Shown here: positions 1-8,330 of the stretch, in pieces | Layout: each line of letters begins with the position of its first letter | Position numbering within the stretch: position 1 is the stretch's first letter | Assembly: GCF_002139935.1 (NCBI RefSeq) | Contig: NZ_CP015578.1 | Location: forward strand, 558,001 to 622,000 | Direction of reading: 5' to 3' | Origin: Campylobacter lanienae NCTC 13004 | GTDB taxonomy: Bacteria > Campylobacterota > Campylobacteria > Campylobacterales > Campylobacteraceae | Length of the DNA: 64,000 nucleotides | Notes under the pieces: generated by a model | The model's database searches: none | Told to the model about the DNA's origin: nothing | Seen by the model: only the letters and a program-made list of their open reading frames with translations | Program-made: the position numbers and the translations under genes

Positions 1-783
1 ATTTTTGTCTTTGGGGCTTTGTATATGGGGTATTTACAAGATGAGACAAATAGCCTTAGACAGACCAAAGAGGAGCTAATAAGCAGTAGCGAGAGCTTGA
101 ATTTAGAGTATGAAAATATAAAACAAAAGCTCTCAACCAAAGAAGAAGAATTGATGGCTATCGAGGATAAAATTTCACTTTTAGAAGAGCAAATCGGCCT
201 AAATGATGATATAAATAGCACCAATATCGATGATAGATTAGAAAATATTAAGCTTACAGTAGAGCAACAAAATATACTATTTTCAATGATTCCAAATGGC
301 AAAGTAATGGAGGATGGCGGTGTAACGGCCTCTTTTGGGTGGAGGATTCATCCGGTTTTAGGCCATAGGCACCTACATCAAGGAATTGACCTTAGAGCAC
401 CTATTGGCACACCAGTATATGCACCAGCTGATGGAGTTGTCCAAGTAGCGGGATTTAATATAGTTAGCGGATATGGATATTTAGTGGTTATAGAGCATAA
501 TTTTGGCTTTAAAACTAGATTTGCTCACCTATCAAGAAAGGATGTTGTCCAAGAAGGGCAATTTGTCAAAAAAGGAGATCTGATAGGTTATAGCGGTAAC
601 ACAGGTATAAGCACAGGGCCGCATCTACACTATGAAATACGCTTTGTTCAACGCCCATTAGATCCGGCTAATTTTATTAATTGGAATAGAAAAAATTATG
701 AAGAAATATTTCAAAAGGAGAAGAGAGTATCATGGCAGTCTTTAGTAAAGGCAGTGGCAAATTTAACTCTGAAACAACCATAA
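1..783 (+). CDS. M23 family murein endopeptidase, Csd1-like (5' end outside window)
   Basis: This gene encodes a membrane-anchored zinc peptidase predicted to cut peptidoglycan cross-links in the periplasm and so help set cell curvature. The reading frame is open from base 1 with hydrophobic residues, so the start and part of the membrane anchor lie upstream. A coiled coil follows (roughly residues 10-90 of the visible part), then the LytM/M23 domain with zinc ligands in HQGID and HLHYE. It overlaps the bactofilin gene by 52 bases, and mfd comes next. The same order (csd1, ccmA, mfd) occurs in Helicobacter pylori, where Csd1 and CcmA work together in helical shape. The family call is firm; the Csd1 rather than Csd2 equivalence is inferred from position. 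Confidence 0.85.
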   Translation: MFVFGALYMGYLQDETNSLRQTKEELISSSESLNLEYENIKQKLSTKEEELMAIEDKISLLEEQIGLNDDINSTNIDDRLENIKLTVEQQNILFSMIPNGKVMEDGGVTASFGWRIHPVLGHRHLHQGIDLRAPIGTPVYAPADGVVQVAGFNIVSGYGYLVVIEHNFGFKTRFAHLSRKDVVQEGQFVKKGDLIGYSGNTGISTGPHLHYEIRFVQRPLDPANFINWNRKNYEEIFQKEKRVSWQSLVKAVANLTLKQP

Positions 784-1151
784 TATCAGAAGGAGCATAC
801 ATAAAAGGGGAGCTAGCTTGTGGCTCGGTTTTATATATTGAGGGTCATATTGATGGTATGATCAAATCTAGCAACACAGTTGTAATTGGTAAAAACGGCA
901 AGGTTACAGGCATTATCACGGCATCTAAGGTAGTGGTAAATGGTGTCTTTGAGGGCAATATCGATTCTGGGTCGGTTGAGATTTTAAGTGGTGGATTTGT
1001 CTTAGGCGATATCTGCTCTGGTAGTTTGAGTATTGAAGTTGGCGGAAGATTCGATGGCAAAAGCTCTCTTAAAGCTTCAGAGTCTATACAATCTTTAGAG
1101 AATTTAGAGATAATAGATACAGAGGAAAGTGGTGCAAGCAAGGGTATATGA
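732..1151 (+). CDS. ccmA: Bactofilin (polymer-forming cytoskeletal protein)
   Basis: A 139-residue bactofilin, a family that self-assembles without nucleotide into filaments of right-handed beta-helix subunits. The centre (about residues 15-110) shows the alternating hydrophobic/glycine pattern of the fold, for example GAYIKGEL, GHIDGMI and GGRFDGK, with a charged C-terminal tail. The ATG at 732 has an AGGAG ribosome binding site at 715-719, which places the start inside the end of the M23 gene and suggests translational coupling. In H. pylori, CcmA is encoded beside Csd1 and is needed for helical shape; the same role here is an inference from synteny. The short region after the helix overlaps the start of mfd. 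Confidence 0.88.
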   Translation: MAVFSKGSGKFNSETTIISEGAYIKGELACGSVLYIEGHIDGMIKSSNTVVIGKNGKVTGIITASKVVVNGVFEGNIDSGSVEILSGGFVLGDICSGSLSIEVGGRFDGKSSLKASESIQSLENLEIIDTEESGASKGI

Positions 1152-4074
1152 GTTTTTTAAAACCCATAAAACTCAATTTCAAATTCTAATAGTCAATGAT
1201 GACAAAGAGGCTTTTAAGGCTCACGCAGCGGCTACTTATGCTGGGCGTGAGTGCTTTGTCTTGCCTGATTTTAGAGCTAAAAGGGATGATGATTTAAGAG
1301 CTTTTAATAGTGAGCTTTTAGATATTAGCAAAGAGTTAAGCAGATTTCATCTAAGCACTAATCCAAATAAGCTATTAATCACTCCATTTAGAACTATATT
1401 AAATAAACTCCCCAATGCAAATCAACTAAGTGTAAAAAATATAAATTTAAACGATACAATAGATTTAGCTAAATTCAAAGATGAAATTCTAGGATATGGA
1501 TATAACTTTGTCGATATTGTCCAAAGTAGGGGCGAGATTAGAATTAGTGGTGATATTATTGATATTTATAGCGTTGGTGATGAGTTGCCTTGTAGGATAG
1601 CTTTGGATATTGATATAGTCGAGAGTATTCGCCGATTTGACCCAGCTACGCAAAAGAGCATTAGTAGCGATGAGAGCATCACTATCACCCCTTATATAGC
1701 CGCACTTAGCATTGATGAGCTAAATAGTACTTTAGATAGTGCTAATAATATTGAATCAAATAATTTAGTAAATGATTTAGCCTCATTTGGATTTTGGGTT
1801 ATTGATGGATTTGTGGATTATTTAGAGCAGTTTGAGGCTATTAAGGATTGTGAGTTTGATTTTGATGATTGTGATATAAGCAAATTTGATAGCGTTACAT
1901 CCTTGCCAAAAGCTAAGATATATAGAGTCTTTGAAGGTAGCGTAAATAGCGATTTAATAGCATTTCATAAAGATAAAAAGATAGAGATTTTAAGCGCTAA
2001 TGAGAGTGCATTTAGGGCTTTGGGATTAGAGTTAAATCCAAATTTGAAATTCATCAAAAGCGATTTAATATTAAATTTAATTAGCAAAGATGAGCTTATA
2101 ATCAGCCTAAATCATCTTACTTCACGCAAAAAAAGACAAAAAGCTAGCATTGTCTTAGATGAGTTAAAAATTGGAGATTTCGTAGTCCATAGCGAGTATG
2201 GAATTGGTAAATTCGCAGGTCTTGAGCTGATTCGTGTGCTTGGTAATAGTAGAGAATTTGTGGTATTAACTTATCAAAATGATGATAGATTGCTTTTGCC
2301 AACAGAGCATCTTGATATGATAGATAGATACATTGCTGGAAGCGGTGCGGTGGTGAGCTTAGATAAGCTTGGTAAAGCTACTTTTAGCAAGCTTAAACAA
2401 AAAGTCAAAGAAAAGCTTTTTATCATAGCTAACAAAATTATCTCACTAGCAGCCAAAAGAGAGCTAATCGAAGGGGTTAAAATCGATATTGATAGCGCTG
2501 AATTTGCTACTTTTAGGTCTCAAGCGGGCTTTGAATACACCAAAGATCAAGATAACGCCGTAAATAGCATTTTATCTCACCTTAGAAGTGGCAAGGTGAT
2601 GGATATGCTTTTAAGCGGTGATGTGGGCTTTGGTAAAACTGAAGTTGCTATGAATGCGATATTTGCTTGTGTTAAAAGCGGATTTCAGGCTCTATTTTTT
2701 GTCCCTACTACTTTGCTTTGCTCTCAACACTATAAGAGTTTAAATGAGAGACTATCTAAATTTGATATCGATGTTAGGCGGCTTGATAGATTTAGCACAG
2801 CTAAGGATAAGGCTAGGTTATTAGCTGATTTAAGAGCGGCTAAACCGCTTGTAGTGATCGGGACACACGCACTTTTGAGTGTTGAGAGTGGGAATTTGGG
2901 TCTGATAATTATCGATGAAGAGCATAAATTTGGAGTTAAACAAAAGGAGAAATTAAAAGAATTTAGCGAGCATTCTCACATATTATCTATGTCAGCAACC
3001 CCAATTCCAAGAAGCTTAAATATGGCACTTAGCTCTATTAAAAGTTATGCTACTCTTACCACGCCACCACTTGATAGATTAGATGTTCGCACCTTTGTCA
3101 AGCAGTGGGATAGAAGCTTGATTAAAGAAGCAATTATGCGTGAGATCCGCCGAGCTGGGCAGCTCTTTTATCTACATAATAAAATTGCTGATATGCCAAG
3201 TATCGAGCGTGAGCTAAAAGATATAATCCCAAATTTAAAAATCCTCACACTTCACAGCCAAATTGATGCTAAAACTAGCGAAGATGAGATGATTAAATTT
3301 GCTAATGGCGAGTATGATTTATTGCTTTGTACTAGCATCGTAGAGAGCGGAATTCACCTGCCAAATGCTAATACAATTATAATAGATGAAGCAAATAAAT
3401 TTGGAATTGCGGATTTACATCAGTTGCGTGGTAGAGTAGGTAGAGGCTCAAAACAAGGTTATTGCTATTTTTTAGTCAAAGATAAAGATGAGCTAAGTGA
3501 TGAGGCACTTAAGCGACTTTTGGCTTTGGAGTCAAATTCATTTCTTGGTAGTGGGGCCTTGCTTGCTTATCATGATTTAGAGATTAGGGGTGGCGGGAAT
3601 TTGGTCGGCGAGGCTCAAAGCGGTCATATAGAAGCTATTGGCTACTCTTTGTATCTTAAAATGCTCGAAGATGAGATAAATTCAATTTTAAATAAAGATA
3701 CCAAAAAAGAGTCCCAAATAGATATCAAACTTAGCGTAAATGCTTTTTTAAATAGTGATTTAATCACAGAAGATAGATTAAGATTAGAGCTTTATAGGCG
3801 TTTAAGCAAGTGCAATCAAGTGAGTGAAGTCTATGATATCGGTGGTGAGATTGAAGATAGATTTGGTAAGCTTGATATCTATACTAAGCAGTTTTTGGAT
3901 ATCATAGTTATCAAAATTATGGCTACACAGCAAGAATTTAAGAGCATTAGTAGCTATGAACAAAATATCACTCTAACCAAAATGGATGGAATAAAAGTTG
4001 CTTTAAAATCGCCAAGCAAAGATGATGACGATGTCTTAGCTGAAATTTTACGCTATTTAAGGAAAAATAGATGA
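1132..4074 (+). CDS. mfd: Transcription-repair coupling factor Mfd
   Basis: An ATP-dependent translocase that removes RNA polymerase stalled at DNA damage and recruits UvrA. At about 980 residues it is shorter than the E. coli protein (about 1,150) but normal for Campylobacterota. The RNA-polymerase-interacting CarD-like domain is near residues 343-410 (IGDFVVHSEYGIGKF), Walker A is GDVGFGKT near 498, and the DEEH box is in IIDEEHKFG near 593. The helicase C-terminal part carries the LHQLRGRVGRG motif, followed by the TRCF domain. Two GTG codons lie at 1129 and 1132; the second is better spaced from GAGG at 1122-1125. It overlaps the bactofilin gene by 20 bases. uvrC is also in this window, at 8325-10118. 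Confidence 0.95.
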   Translation: MQARVYEFFKTHKTQFQILIVNDDKEAFKAHAAATYAGRECFVLPDFRAKRDDDLRAFNSELLDISKELSRFHLSTNPNKLLITPFRTILNKLPNANQLSVKNINLNDTIDLAKFKDEILGYGYNFVDIVQSRGEIRISGDIIDIYSVGDELPCRIALDIDIVESIRRFDPATQKSISSDESITITPYIAALSIDELNSTLDSANNIESNNLVNDLASFGFWVIDGFVDYLEQFEAIKDCEFDFDDCDISKFDSVTSLPKAKIYRVFEGSVNSDLIAFHKDKKIEILSANESAFRALGLELNPNLKFIKSDLILNLISKDELIISLNHLTSRKKRQKASIVLDELKIGDFVVHSEYGIGKFAGLELIRVLGNSREFVVLTYQNDDRLLLPTEHLDMIDRYIAGSGAVVSLDKLGKATFSKLKQKVKEKLFIIANKIISLAAKRELIEGVKIDIDSAEFATFRSQAGFEYTKDQDNAVNSILSHLRSGKVMDMLLSGDVGFGKTEVAMNAIFACVKSGFQALFFVPTTLLCSQHYKSLNERLSKFDIDVRRLDRFSTAKDKARLLADLRAAKPLVVIGTHALLSVESGNLGLIIIDEEHKFGVKQKEKLKEFSEHSHILSMSATPIPRSLNMALSSIKSYATLTTPPLDRLDVRTFVKQWDRSLIKEAIMREIRRAGQLFYLHNKIADMPSIERELKDIIPNLKILTLHSQIDAKTSEDEMIKFANGEYDLLLCTSIVESGIHLPNANTIIIDEANKFGIADLHQLRGRVGRGSKQGYCYFLVKDKDELSDEALKRLLALESNSFLGSGALLAYHDLEIRGGGNLVGEAQSGHIEAIGYSLYLKMLEDEINSILNKDTKKESQIDIKLSVNAFLNSDLITEDRLRLELYRRLSKCNQVSEVYDIGGEIEDRFGKLDIYTKQFLDIIVIKIMATQQEFKSISSYEQNITLTKMDGIKVALKSPSKDDDDVLAEILRYLRKNR

Positions 4075-4676
4075 TGATTTCGGGACTATCATACTATCAA
4101 CCTCTTTATAATATAGAGACTCAAAGCGTTAATGTAACTCAAAGCAGTGAATCTAACGCACAAGAAAAAAGTAGTAATAACCAATATGAGCTAACACAAG
4201 ATCAAAAAATGCAAGTTATAGAGCTACAAAGGCGAGATTTAGAAGTTAGAACTCATGAGGCTGCTCATATGTCAGCAGGAGCGGGGCTAACTACTGGGGC
4301 TAGTTATAGCTACCAAAGAGGCCCAGATGATAAGATGTATGCTATAGGTGGTGAGGTTGGTATAGATACATCATCAGGCAAAACTCCAGAAGAGACATTA
4401 AAAAAGGCCGCCCAAATCAAAAGAGCCGCCCTAGCACCAGCCCAGCCAAGCTCAGCTGACCTTCAAGTAGCAGCCACAGCTACTAATATGGAGATTGATG
4501 CCAAGATGGAAATTCAAAAAAATCAAAACCAAGAAACAAAAGACAAAACAGAGCAAAATTCCCAAAATTCGCAATCAAGCCAAGATACTTCAAACTACCT
4601 AAACGAACAGAGAAAAAATCCATATAATAGTGCTTTAAATAGCAATTATATGCCTACAAATATAGGGAGCTTTTGA
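4071..4676 (+). CDS. Putative zinc metalloprotease, SprA-related / CJM1_0395 type
   Basis: A 201-residue protein with an unusual HEAAH motif (in EVRTHEAAHMSAGAG, near residue 61), a variant of the HExxH zinc site. It is followed by a conserved stretch containing ATATNMEIDAKME. The N-terminus is short and polar and the last 50 residues are low-complexity Q/N/S. This pattern matches the family often annotated in campylobacters as putative metalloprotease CJM1_0395 (SprA-related). No signal peptide is evident, so location is unclear. It overlaps mfd by ATGA and is followed at once by an AAA-type ATPase, so the three are probably co-transcribed. Enzyme activity and substrate are unknown. Confidence 0.65.
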   Translation: MMISGLSYYQPLYNIETQSVNVTQSSESNAQEKSSNNQYELTQDQKMQVIELQRRDLEVRTHEAAHMSAGAGLTTGASYSYQRGPDDKMYAIGGEVGIDTSSGKTPEETLKKAAQIKRAALAPAQPSSADLQVAATATNMEIDAKMEIQKNQNQETKDKTEQNSQNSQSSQDTSNYLNEQRKNPYNSALNSNYMPTNIGSF

Positions 4677-5425
4677 TGAAGATAAAATGGAAAAACACAA
4701 AAGCAGCTATAGTAAGAGATGGAAAGCTAAAAGCCGTAAGTGAGCTTGCCTATACAAATTTAGATGATTTAATCGGCCTTGATGAGCAAAAATCAAAACT
4801 AATCAACAACACATTGAAATTTATAAATGATGATATCGTAAATCATGTGCTTTTATGGGGTGAGCGAGGATGTGGTAAATCTAGCCTTGTAAGGGGTGTG
4901 TTTTGTAAATTTATGGATATGGGTTTAAGGCTTATAGAGATTAATACTAATGAGCTTAAAAATCTTCATAAAATTTTAGATAAAATCAGGGATAAAAAGA
5001 GATATAAATTTATTATTTTTTGTGATGATTTTGGATTTGAAAACAGAGATAGCTCGCTAGCGGAGTTAAAAAATCTTCTTGAAGGCTCTATCCAAGCACC
5101 ACCATCAAATGCGGTATTTTATGCCACAAGCAATTTAAAACACCTTGTAAAAAGCAAAGCAAATAGCGATAATTACATAGTTGAGAAAGAAAATAGCAGA
5201 GAGAATTTAAGCCTTGCTGATAGATTTGGGCTTCATATTAGCTTTTATGAGTTAGGAGTTGATGAGTATATCGATATTGTGAGTAAATTCTTTGAAAATA
5301 GCGATATAGATAAAGAGAAGATAAAGGCTCAAGCTTTAGCCTACGCATCTAGCAAAGGGGTAAGAAGCCCTAGAAACGCTAGGTTATTTTGGCAGAGCGC
5401 AAAGGAGTATATTGAGAAGCGTTGA
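4676..5425 (+). CDS. DUF815-like AAA+ family ATPase
   Basis: A 249-residue P-loop ATPase. Walker A is GERGCGKSS near residue 63; the Walker B region is FIIFCDDFGFE, with two acidic residues after a hydrophobic strand. A sensor-like YATSNLKHL and a C-terminal helical lid containing KGVRSPRNARLF follow. The layout matches DUF815/PF05673 proteins, whose biological role is not known. I take the ATG at 4676, not the TTG one codon upstream, because it overlaps the previous stop as TGATG and follows GGGAGC at 4666-4671. Sitting between a putative protease and a DNA glycosylase, it could be a remodelling partner of either, but nothing in the sequence proves this. Confidence 0.75.
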   Translation: MKIKWKNTKAAIVRDGKLKAVSELAYTNLDDLIGLDEQKSKLINNTLKFINDDIVNHVLLWGERGCGKSSLVRGVFCKFMDMGLRLIEINTNELKNLHKILDKIRDKKRYKFIIFCDDFGFENRDSSLAELKNLLEGSIQAPPSNAVFYATSNLKHLVKSKANSDNYIVEKENSRENLSLADRFGLHISFYELGVDEYIDIVSKFFENSDIDKEKIKAQALAYASSKGVRSPRNARLFWQSAKEYIEKR

Positions 5426-6080
5426 GCTATTTTTAGCACTTGATGGGGTTTGCGAGTTTGACTTTGAGTTAAATAGACATTGGTGGCCAGATTATGGGAG
5501 CTTTTGGGTTATAGTGGGTGCTATTTTAACGCAAAATGCTAAGTGGTCAAGCGTGGAAAAATCTTTAGCAAATTTAAGAGATTATGGGGTTAAAGAGCTA
5601 TCAGATATCGCAAATTTGGATATTGAAGTTTTAAGCAGATTGATAAAGCCAAGCGGATTTTATAATACCAAAGCCAAAAGGCTTAGTATGCTTTGTAATA
5701 AAATTATAGATAAATTTGATAATTTTGATGAATTTGCTAGTAGCGTTAGCTTTGAGTGGCTCATAGCACAAAAGGGCTTAGGACTTGAGAGCGTTTATTC
5801 TATTTTGTGCTTTGGTTGTGGGCGTGATGTGATGGTTGTCGATAGCTATACTAATAGGATTTTAAGTGCTTTAGGGTATGAATTTGAGAGCTATGAAGAG
5901 GCTAGGGAGTGGCTAGAGAGTATCGATAGAGATGAGGTTTATAAAGCAATTGGTGATATAAGCGATAATGAGCTATTTTGTCGTTATCATGGGGTTATTG
6001 TGGAATTTTGTAAAAGCCATTTAAAAGGGGCTAAATTTGATGATTTTGCTTTGAGTTTATTTAGTGAGATTGCTATTTAG
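5412..6080 (+). CDS. magIII: 3-methyladenine DNA glycosylase, MagIII type
   Basis: A 222-residue helix-hairpin-helix glycosylase of the endonuclease III superfamily that removes alkylated adenine from DNA. Visible landmarks are ILTQNAKWSSVEKSL near residue 38, PSGFYNTKAKRL near 79, the hairpin QKGLGLESVYSIL, and the catalytic Asp in VMVVDSYTNRIL. The four-Cys iron-sulfur cluster of classical endonuclease III is absent, as in H. pylori MagIII, which this closely resembles over its whole length. The start is probably TTG at 5412 behind AAAGGAG at 5401-5407, overlapping the ATPase gene by 14 bases. It is the last gene of the run that includes mfd. Confidence 0.85.
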   Translation: MRSVELFLALDGVCEFDFELNRHWWPDYGSFWVIVGAILTQNAKWSSVEKSLANLRDYGVKELSDIANLDIEVLSRLIKPSGFYNTKAKRLSMLCNKIIDKFDNFDEFASSVSFEWLIAQKGLGLESVYSILCFGCGRDVMVVDSYTNRILSALGYEFESYEEAREWLESIDRDEVYKAIGDISDNELFCRYHGVIVEFCKSHLKGAKFDDFALSLFSEIAI

Positions 6081-6143
6081 ATAGCGTTTAAATCAATTTC
6101 TATCTTTATGGTTAAAATTCACAATAGCTTAACAAATATCATA

Positions 6144-6149
6144 TATAAT
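6144..6149 (+). promoter_or_regulatory. -10 box for the BOF-family gene
   Basis: A perfect TATAAT lies 28 bases before the start of the gene at 6177, within an AT-rich 96-base gap after magIII. A TAAGGA ribosome binding site follows at 6164-6169. Campylobacter sigma-70 promoters commonly have a strong -10 and a weak -35, as here. Confidence 0.6.
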
Positions 6150-6176
6150 TACGCAACATTTAAATAAGGAATTAAC

Positions 6177-6581
6177 ATGAAAAAACTCAGTTTTATAGCT
6201 ATTTTAGCTTTAGCAATTAGCGCAAACGCAGCAGGCTTTACAGGTGGTGCTAGTCAATCAAATACTTCAGGCTTTACAGGTGGTCAAGCACCGATGAATC
6301 AAGGTGGATTTTTAGGTCCTAGATATGGGGTAAATAGCGTCAAAGCGGCCCTTAGTGCGTGGGATGATACCTGGGTTGAGATAAAAGGCAAAATCATCTC
6401 TCAAGTAGGCCACGAAAAATATAAATTTAGCGATGGTAAAGATACTATTATTATAGAGATTGATGATGATGATTGGGGTGGAGTTAGTGTTGGGCCTGAT
6501 GAGCTTATCACGATATATGGCGAAGTTGATGGCAACGCTCTTAAAGCAAATGAGATTGATGTAAAAAGAATAGTAAAATAG
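6177..6581 (+). CDS. Periplasmic OB-fold (YgiW/YdeI, BOF family) protein
   Basis: A 134-residue secreted protein. A signal peptide occupies about residues 1-18, cleaved after SANA. A short linker follows in which GFTGG occurs twice (near 20 and 32), ending in GGFLGPRYG. The rest is the small beta-barrel bacterial OB fold with the typical run SVKAALSAWDDTWVEIKGKI and the acidic strand IIIEIDDDDWGG. E. coli YgiW/YdeI relatives are linked to envelope and oxidative stress tolerance; the ligand is unknown. It has its own promoter and a hairpin terminator after it, so it is probably a single-gene transcript. Confidence 0.8.
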   Translation: MKKLSFIAILALAISANAAGFTGGASQSNTSGFTGGQAPMNQGGFLGPRYGVNSVKAALSAWDDTWVEIKGKIISQVGHEKYKFSDGKDTIIIEIDDDDWGGVSVGPDELITIYGEVDGNALKANEIDVKRIVK

Positions 6582-6607
6582 CTTAAATTCAACTTAATAA
6601 ACTTAGT

Positions 6608-6636
6608 CCCAAAAGTTGATTATAGTAACTTTTGGG
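6608..6636 (+). terminator. Hairpin terminator after the BOF gene
   Basis: A perfect 10-bp inverted repeat (CCCAAAAGTT / AACTTTTGGG) with a 9-base loop, followed by AGATTTT. It lies 26 bases after the stop codon of the BOF-family gene. Confidence 0.7.
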
Positions 6637-6668
6637 AGATTTTAAATTTAAACTTAGTAAAATTTCGT

Positions 6669-6674
6669 TACAAT
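6669..6674 (+). promoter_or_regulatory. -10 box upstream of the CoA-binding protein gene
   Basis: TACAAT lies 30 bases before the ATG at 6705, downstream of the terminator hairpin. It is the only good -10 candidate in this gap and probably serves the 6705-8298 pair. Confidence 0.45.
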
Positions 6675-6704
6675 CCAAATCCAAATTCCAAAAAAAGAAA
6701 AATA

Positions 6705-7103
6705 ATGCAAAATATATTAAATTCAATGAAAAATATAGCCGTTGTAGGCTTTAGCCCTGATCCAAATAAGGCTAGTAATCATGTCGGCAACTACCTGATA
6801 GAACAAGGTTTTAATGTGTTTGCTATCTATCCAAAAAGTGTAGAGATAAATGGACGCCAAACATATCAAAGCTTAAGCGAGATTAAGCAAAATATAGATA
6901 CGATTGTTATGTTTAGAAAGGCTGAATTTGCCACAGAATTAGCCAAGGAAGCCCTAAGATTAGGTGTGAAAAATCTATGGCTACAATTAGGGATTGTAAA
7001 TGATGAAGCCAAAAAAATCGCCCAAGATGGTGGATTGAACTTTATTCAAGATGCTTGTATCATGATAGAGCATAAAAGGATGAAAAATGATAAGTCTAAA
7101 TAA
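6705..7103 (+). CDS. CoA-binding domain (Rossmann-fold) protein
   Basis: A 132-residue single-domain protein of the CoA_binding / YccU family. The nucleotide-binding turn is IAVVGFSPDPNKASNHVG near residue 11, followed by VFAIYPKS and VKNLWLQLGIVNDEA, with DACIMIEHKR at the C-terminus. It resembles the N-terminal part of succinyl-CoA synthetase alpha but lacks the catalytic domain. No reaction can be assigned. It overlaps ilvA by 17 bases, and the ilvA ribosome binding site lies inside this gene, so the two are probably translated from one message. Confidence 0.8.
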   Translation: MQNILNSMKNIAVVGFSPDPNKASNHVGNYLIEQGFNVFAIYPKSVEINGRQTYQSLSEIKQNIDTIVMFRKAEFATELAKEALRLGVKNLWLQLGIVNDEAKKIAQDGGLNFIQDACIMIEHKRMKNDKSK

Positions 7104-8298
7104 AATTATTCAAGCTAAACGAAATATTGATGGATTTGTGGCTAAGACTCCATTTGGCTTTGCGCCAAAATTAAGCAAAATAGCAGATGCTCAAATTTAT
7201 CTTAAAAAAGAGAATTTACAAATCACTGGAGCGTATAAGGTTAGAGGTGCCTTTAATAAAATTGCGAATTTAGATGAAGAGGCTAAAAAATCCGGAGTTG
7301 TAGCAGCAAGTGCCGGTAATCACGCCCAAGGCGTAGCTATCAGCGCTAAACACTTTGGCGTAAGGGCTATAATCATTATGCCAGAAGCTGCGCCACTATC
7401 TAAAGTTGCTGGGACTAAGGCTCTTGGGGCTGAAGTGATCTTAAAAGGGGATAATTTTGATGAGGCTTATGCCTATGCTTTAGAGTATGCTAAAGAGAAT
7501 AATATGAGCTTTATCCACCCTTTTGATGATGAGTTAGTCCAAGCTGGTCAAGGGACAATAGCGCTTGAGATGTTAGATGAGGTTAGTGATCTTGATTATA
7601 TAGTTGTGCCTGTTGGCGGTGGTGGGTTAATTAGTGGTGTGGCGAGTTGCGCTAAGCAGATTAATCCAAATATCAAGATTATTGGCGTGAGTGCTAAGGG
7701 GGCGCCGGCTATGTTTGAGAGCTTTAAAGATAGGTGCCAACACAACTCCAAAAGTGTGCGCACTATAGCTGATGGAATCGCCGTTAGAGACGCTAGCAAG
7801 ATTACTTTGGCTCATATTTTAGAAAGCGTTGATGATATGGTACAAGTAGATGATGAAGAGATCGCAAATGCTATTTTGTATCTTTTAGAACAGCAAAAAA
7901 TTATGGTTGAAGGCGCTGGAGCGGTATCTGTAGCGGCGATTTTGGAGAGTAAATTTGAGTTTAAAAAGGGCTCTAAAATCGGTGCTATATTAAGTGGTGG
8001 CAATATAGATGTCCAAACTCTAAGCGTAATTATCGAAAAAGGGCTTTTAAAAAGCTATAGAAAGATGATAATCAATGTCACATTGATAGATAAACCAGGT
8101 GCTTTAATGGCGCTTGGAGATGTTTTACGGATCGCTGGAGCAAATATAGTTAAGATTGATTATGATAGATTTTCAACCAAATTAAGCTATGGCGATGCCA
8201 AAATCACCATCACGCTAGAAACCAAAGGCAAAGAGCATCAAGATAGGGTTCAAAAAGCTCTAAAAGATGCTGGATACGAATATACTCAAGAGTTTTGA
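7087..8298 (+). CDS. ilvA: Threonine ammonia-lyase (threonine dehydratase)
   Basis: A 403-residue pyridoxal-phosphate enzyme that turns threonine into 2-oxobutanoate and ammonia, the entry to isoleucine synthesis. The PLP lysine is in ITGAYKVRGAFNKI near residue 52, the phosphate-binding glycine loop is VVPVGGGGLISG near 174, and the substrate loop is ASAGNHAQG. One ACT domain (about 325-400, from MIINVTLIDKPGAL) makes it the shorter class, like the catabolic enzyme, not the 514-residue two-ACT form of E. coli IlvA. The start is ATG 7087 with AAAGGA at 7075-7080. The gene ends in a hairpin shared with convergent uvrC. Confidence 0.93.
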   Translation: MISLNKIIQAKRNIDGFVAKTPFGFAPKLSKIADAQIYLKKENLQITGAYKVRGAFNKIANLDEEAKKSGVVAASAGNHAQGVAISAKHFGVRAIIIMPEAAPLSKVAGTKALGAEVILKGDNFDEAYAYALEYAKENNMSFIHPFDDELVQAGQGTIALEMLDEVSDLDYIVVPVGGGGLISGVASCAKQINPNIKIIGVSAKGAPAMFESFKDRCQHNSKSVRTIADGIAVRDASKITLAHILESVDDMVQVDDEEIANAILYLLEQQKIMVEGAGAVSVAAILESKFEFKKGSKIGAILSGGNIDVQTLSVIIEKGLLKSYRKMIINVTLIDKPGALMALGDVLRIAGANIVKIDYDRFSTKLSYGDAKITITLETKGKEHQDRVQKALKDAGYEYTQEF

Positions 8299-8306
8299 TA
8301 TATTTT

Positions 8307-8330
8307 GGCTAAATTTGAGAGAATTTAGCC
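8307..8330. terminator. Convergent terminator between ilvA and uvrC
   Basis: A perfect 9-bp stem (GGCTAAATT / AATTTAGCC) with a 6-base loop lies between two genes that run towards each other and overlaps the uvrC stop codon. The T-run on the plus side (TTTAGT) is weak. Confidence 0.6.
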
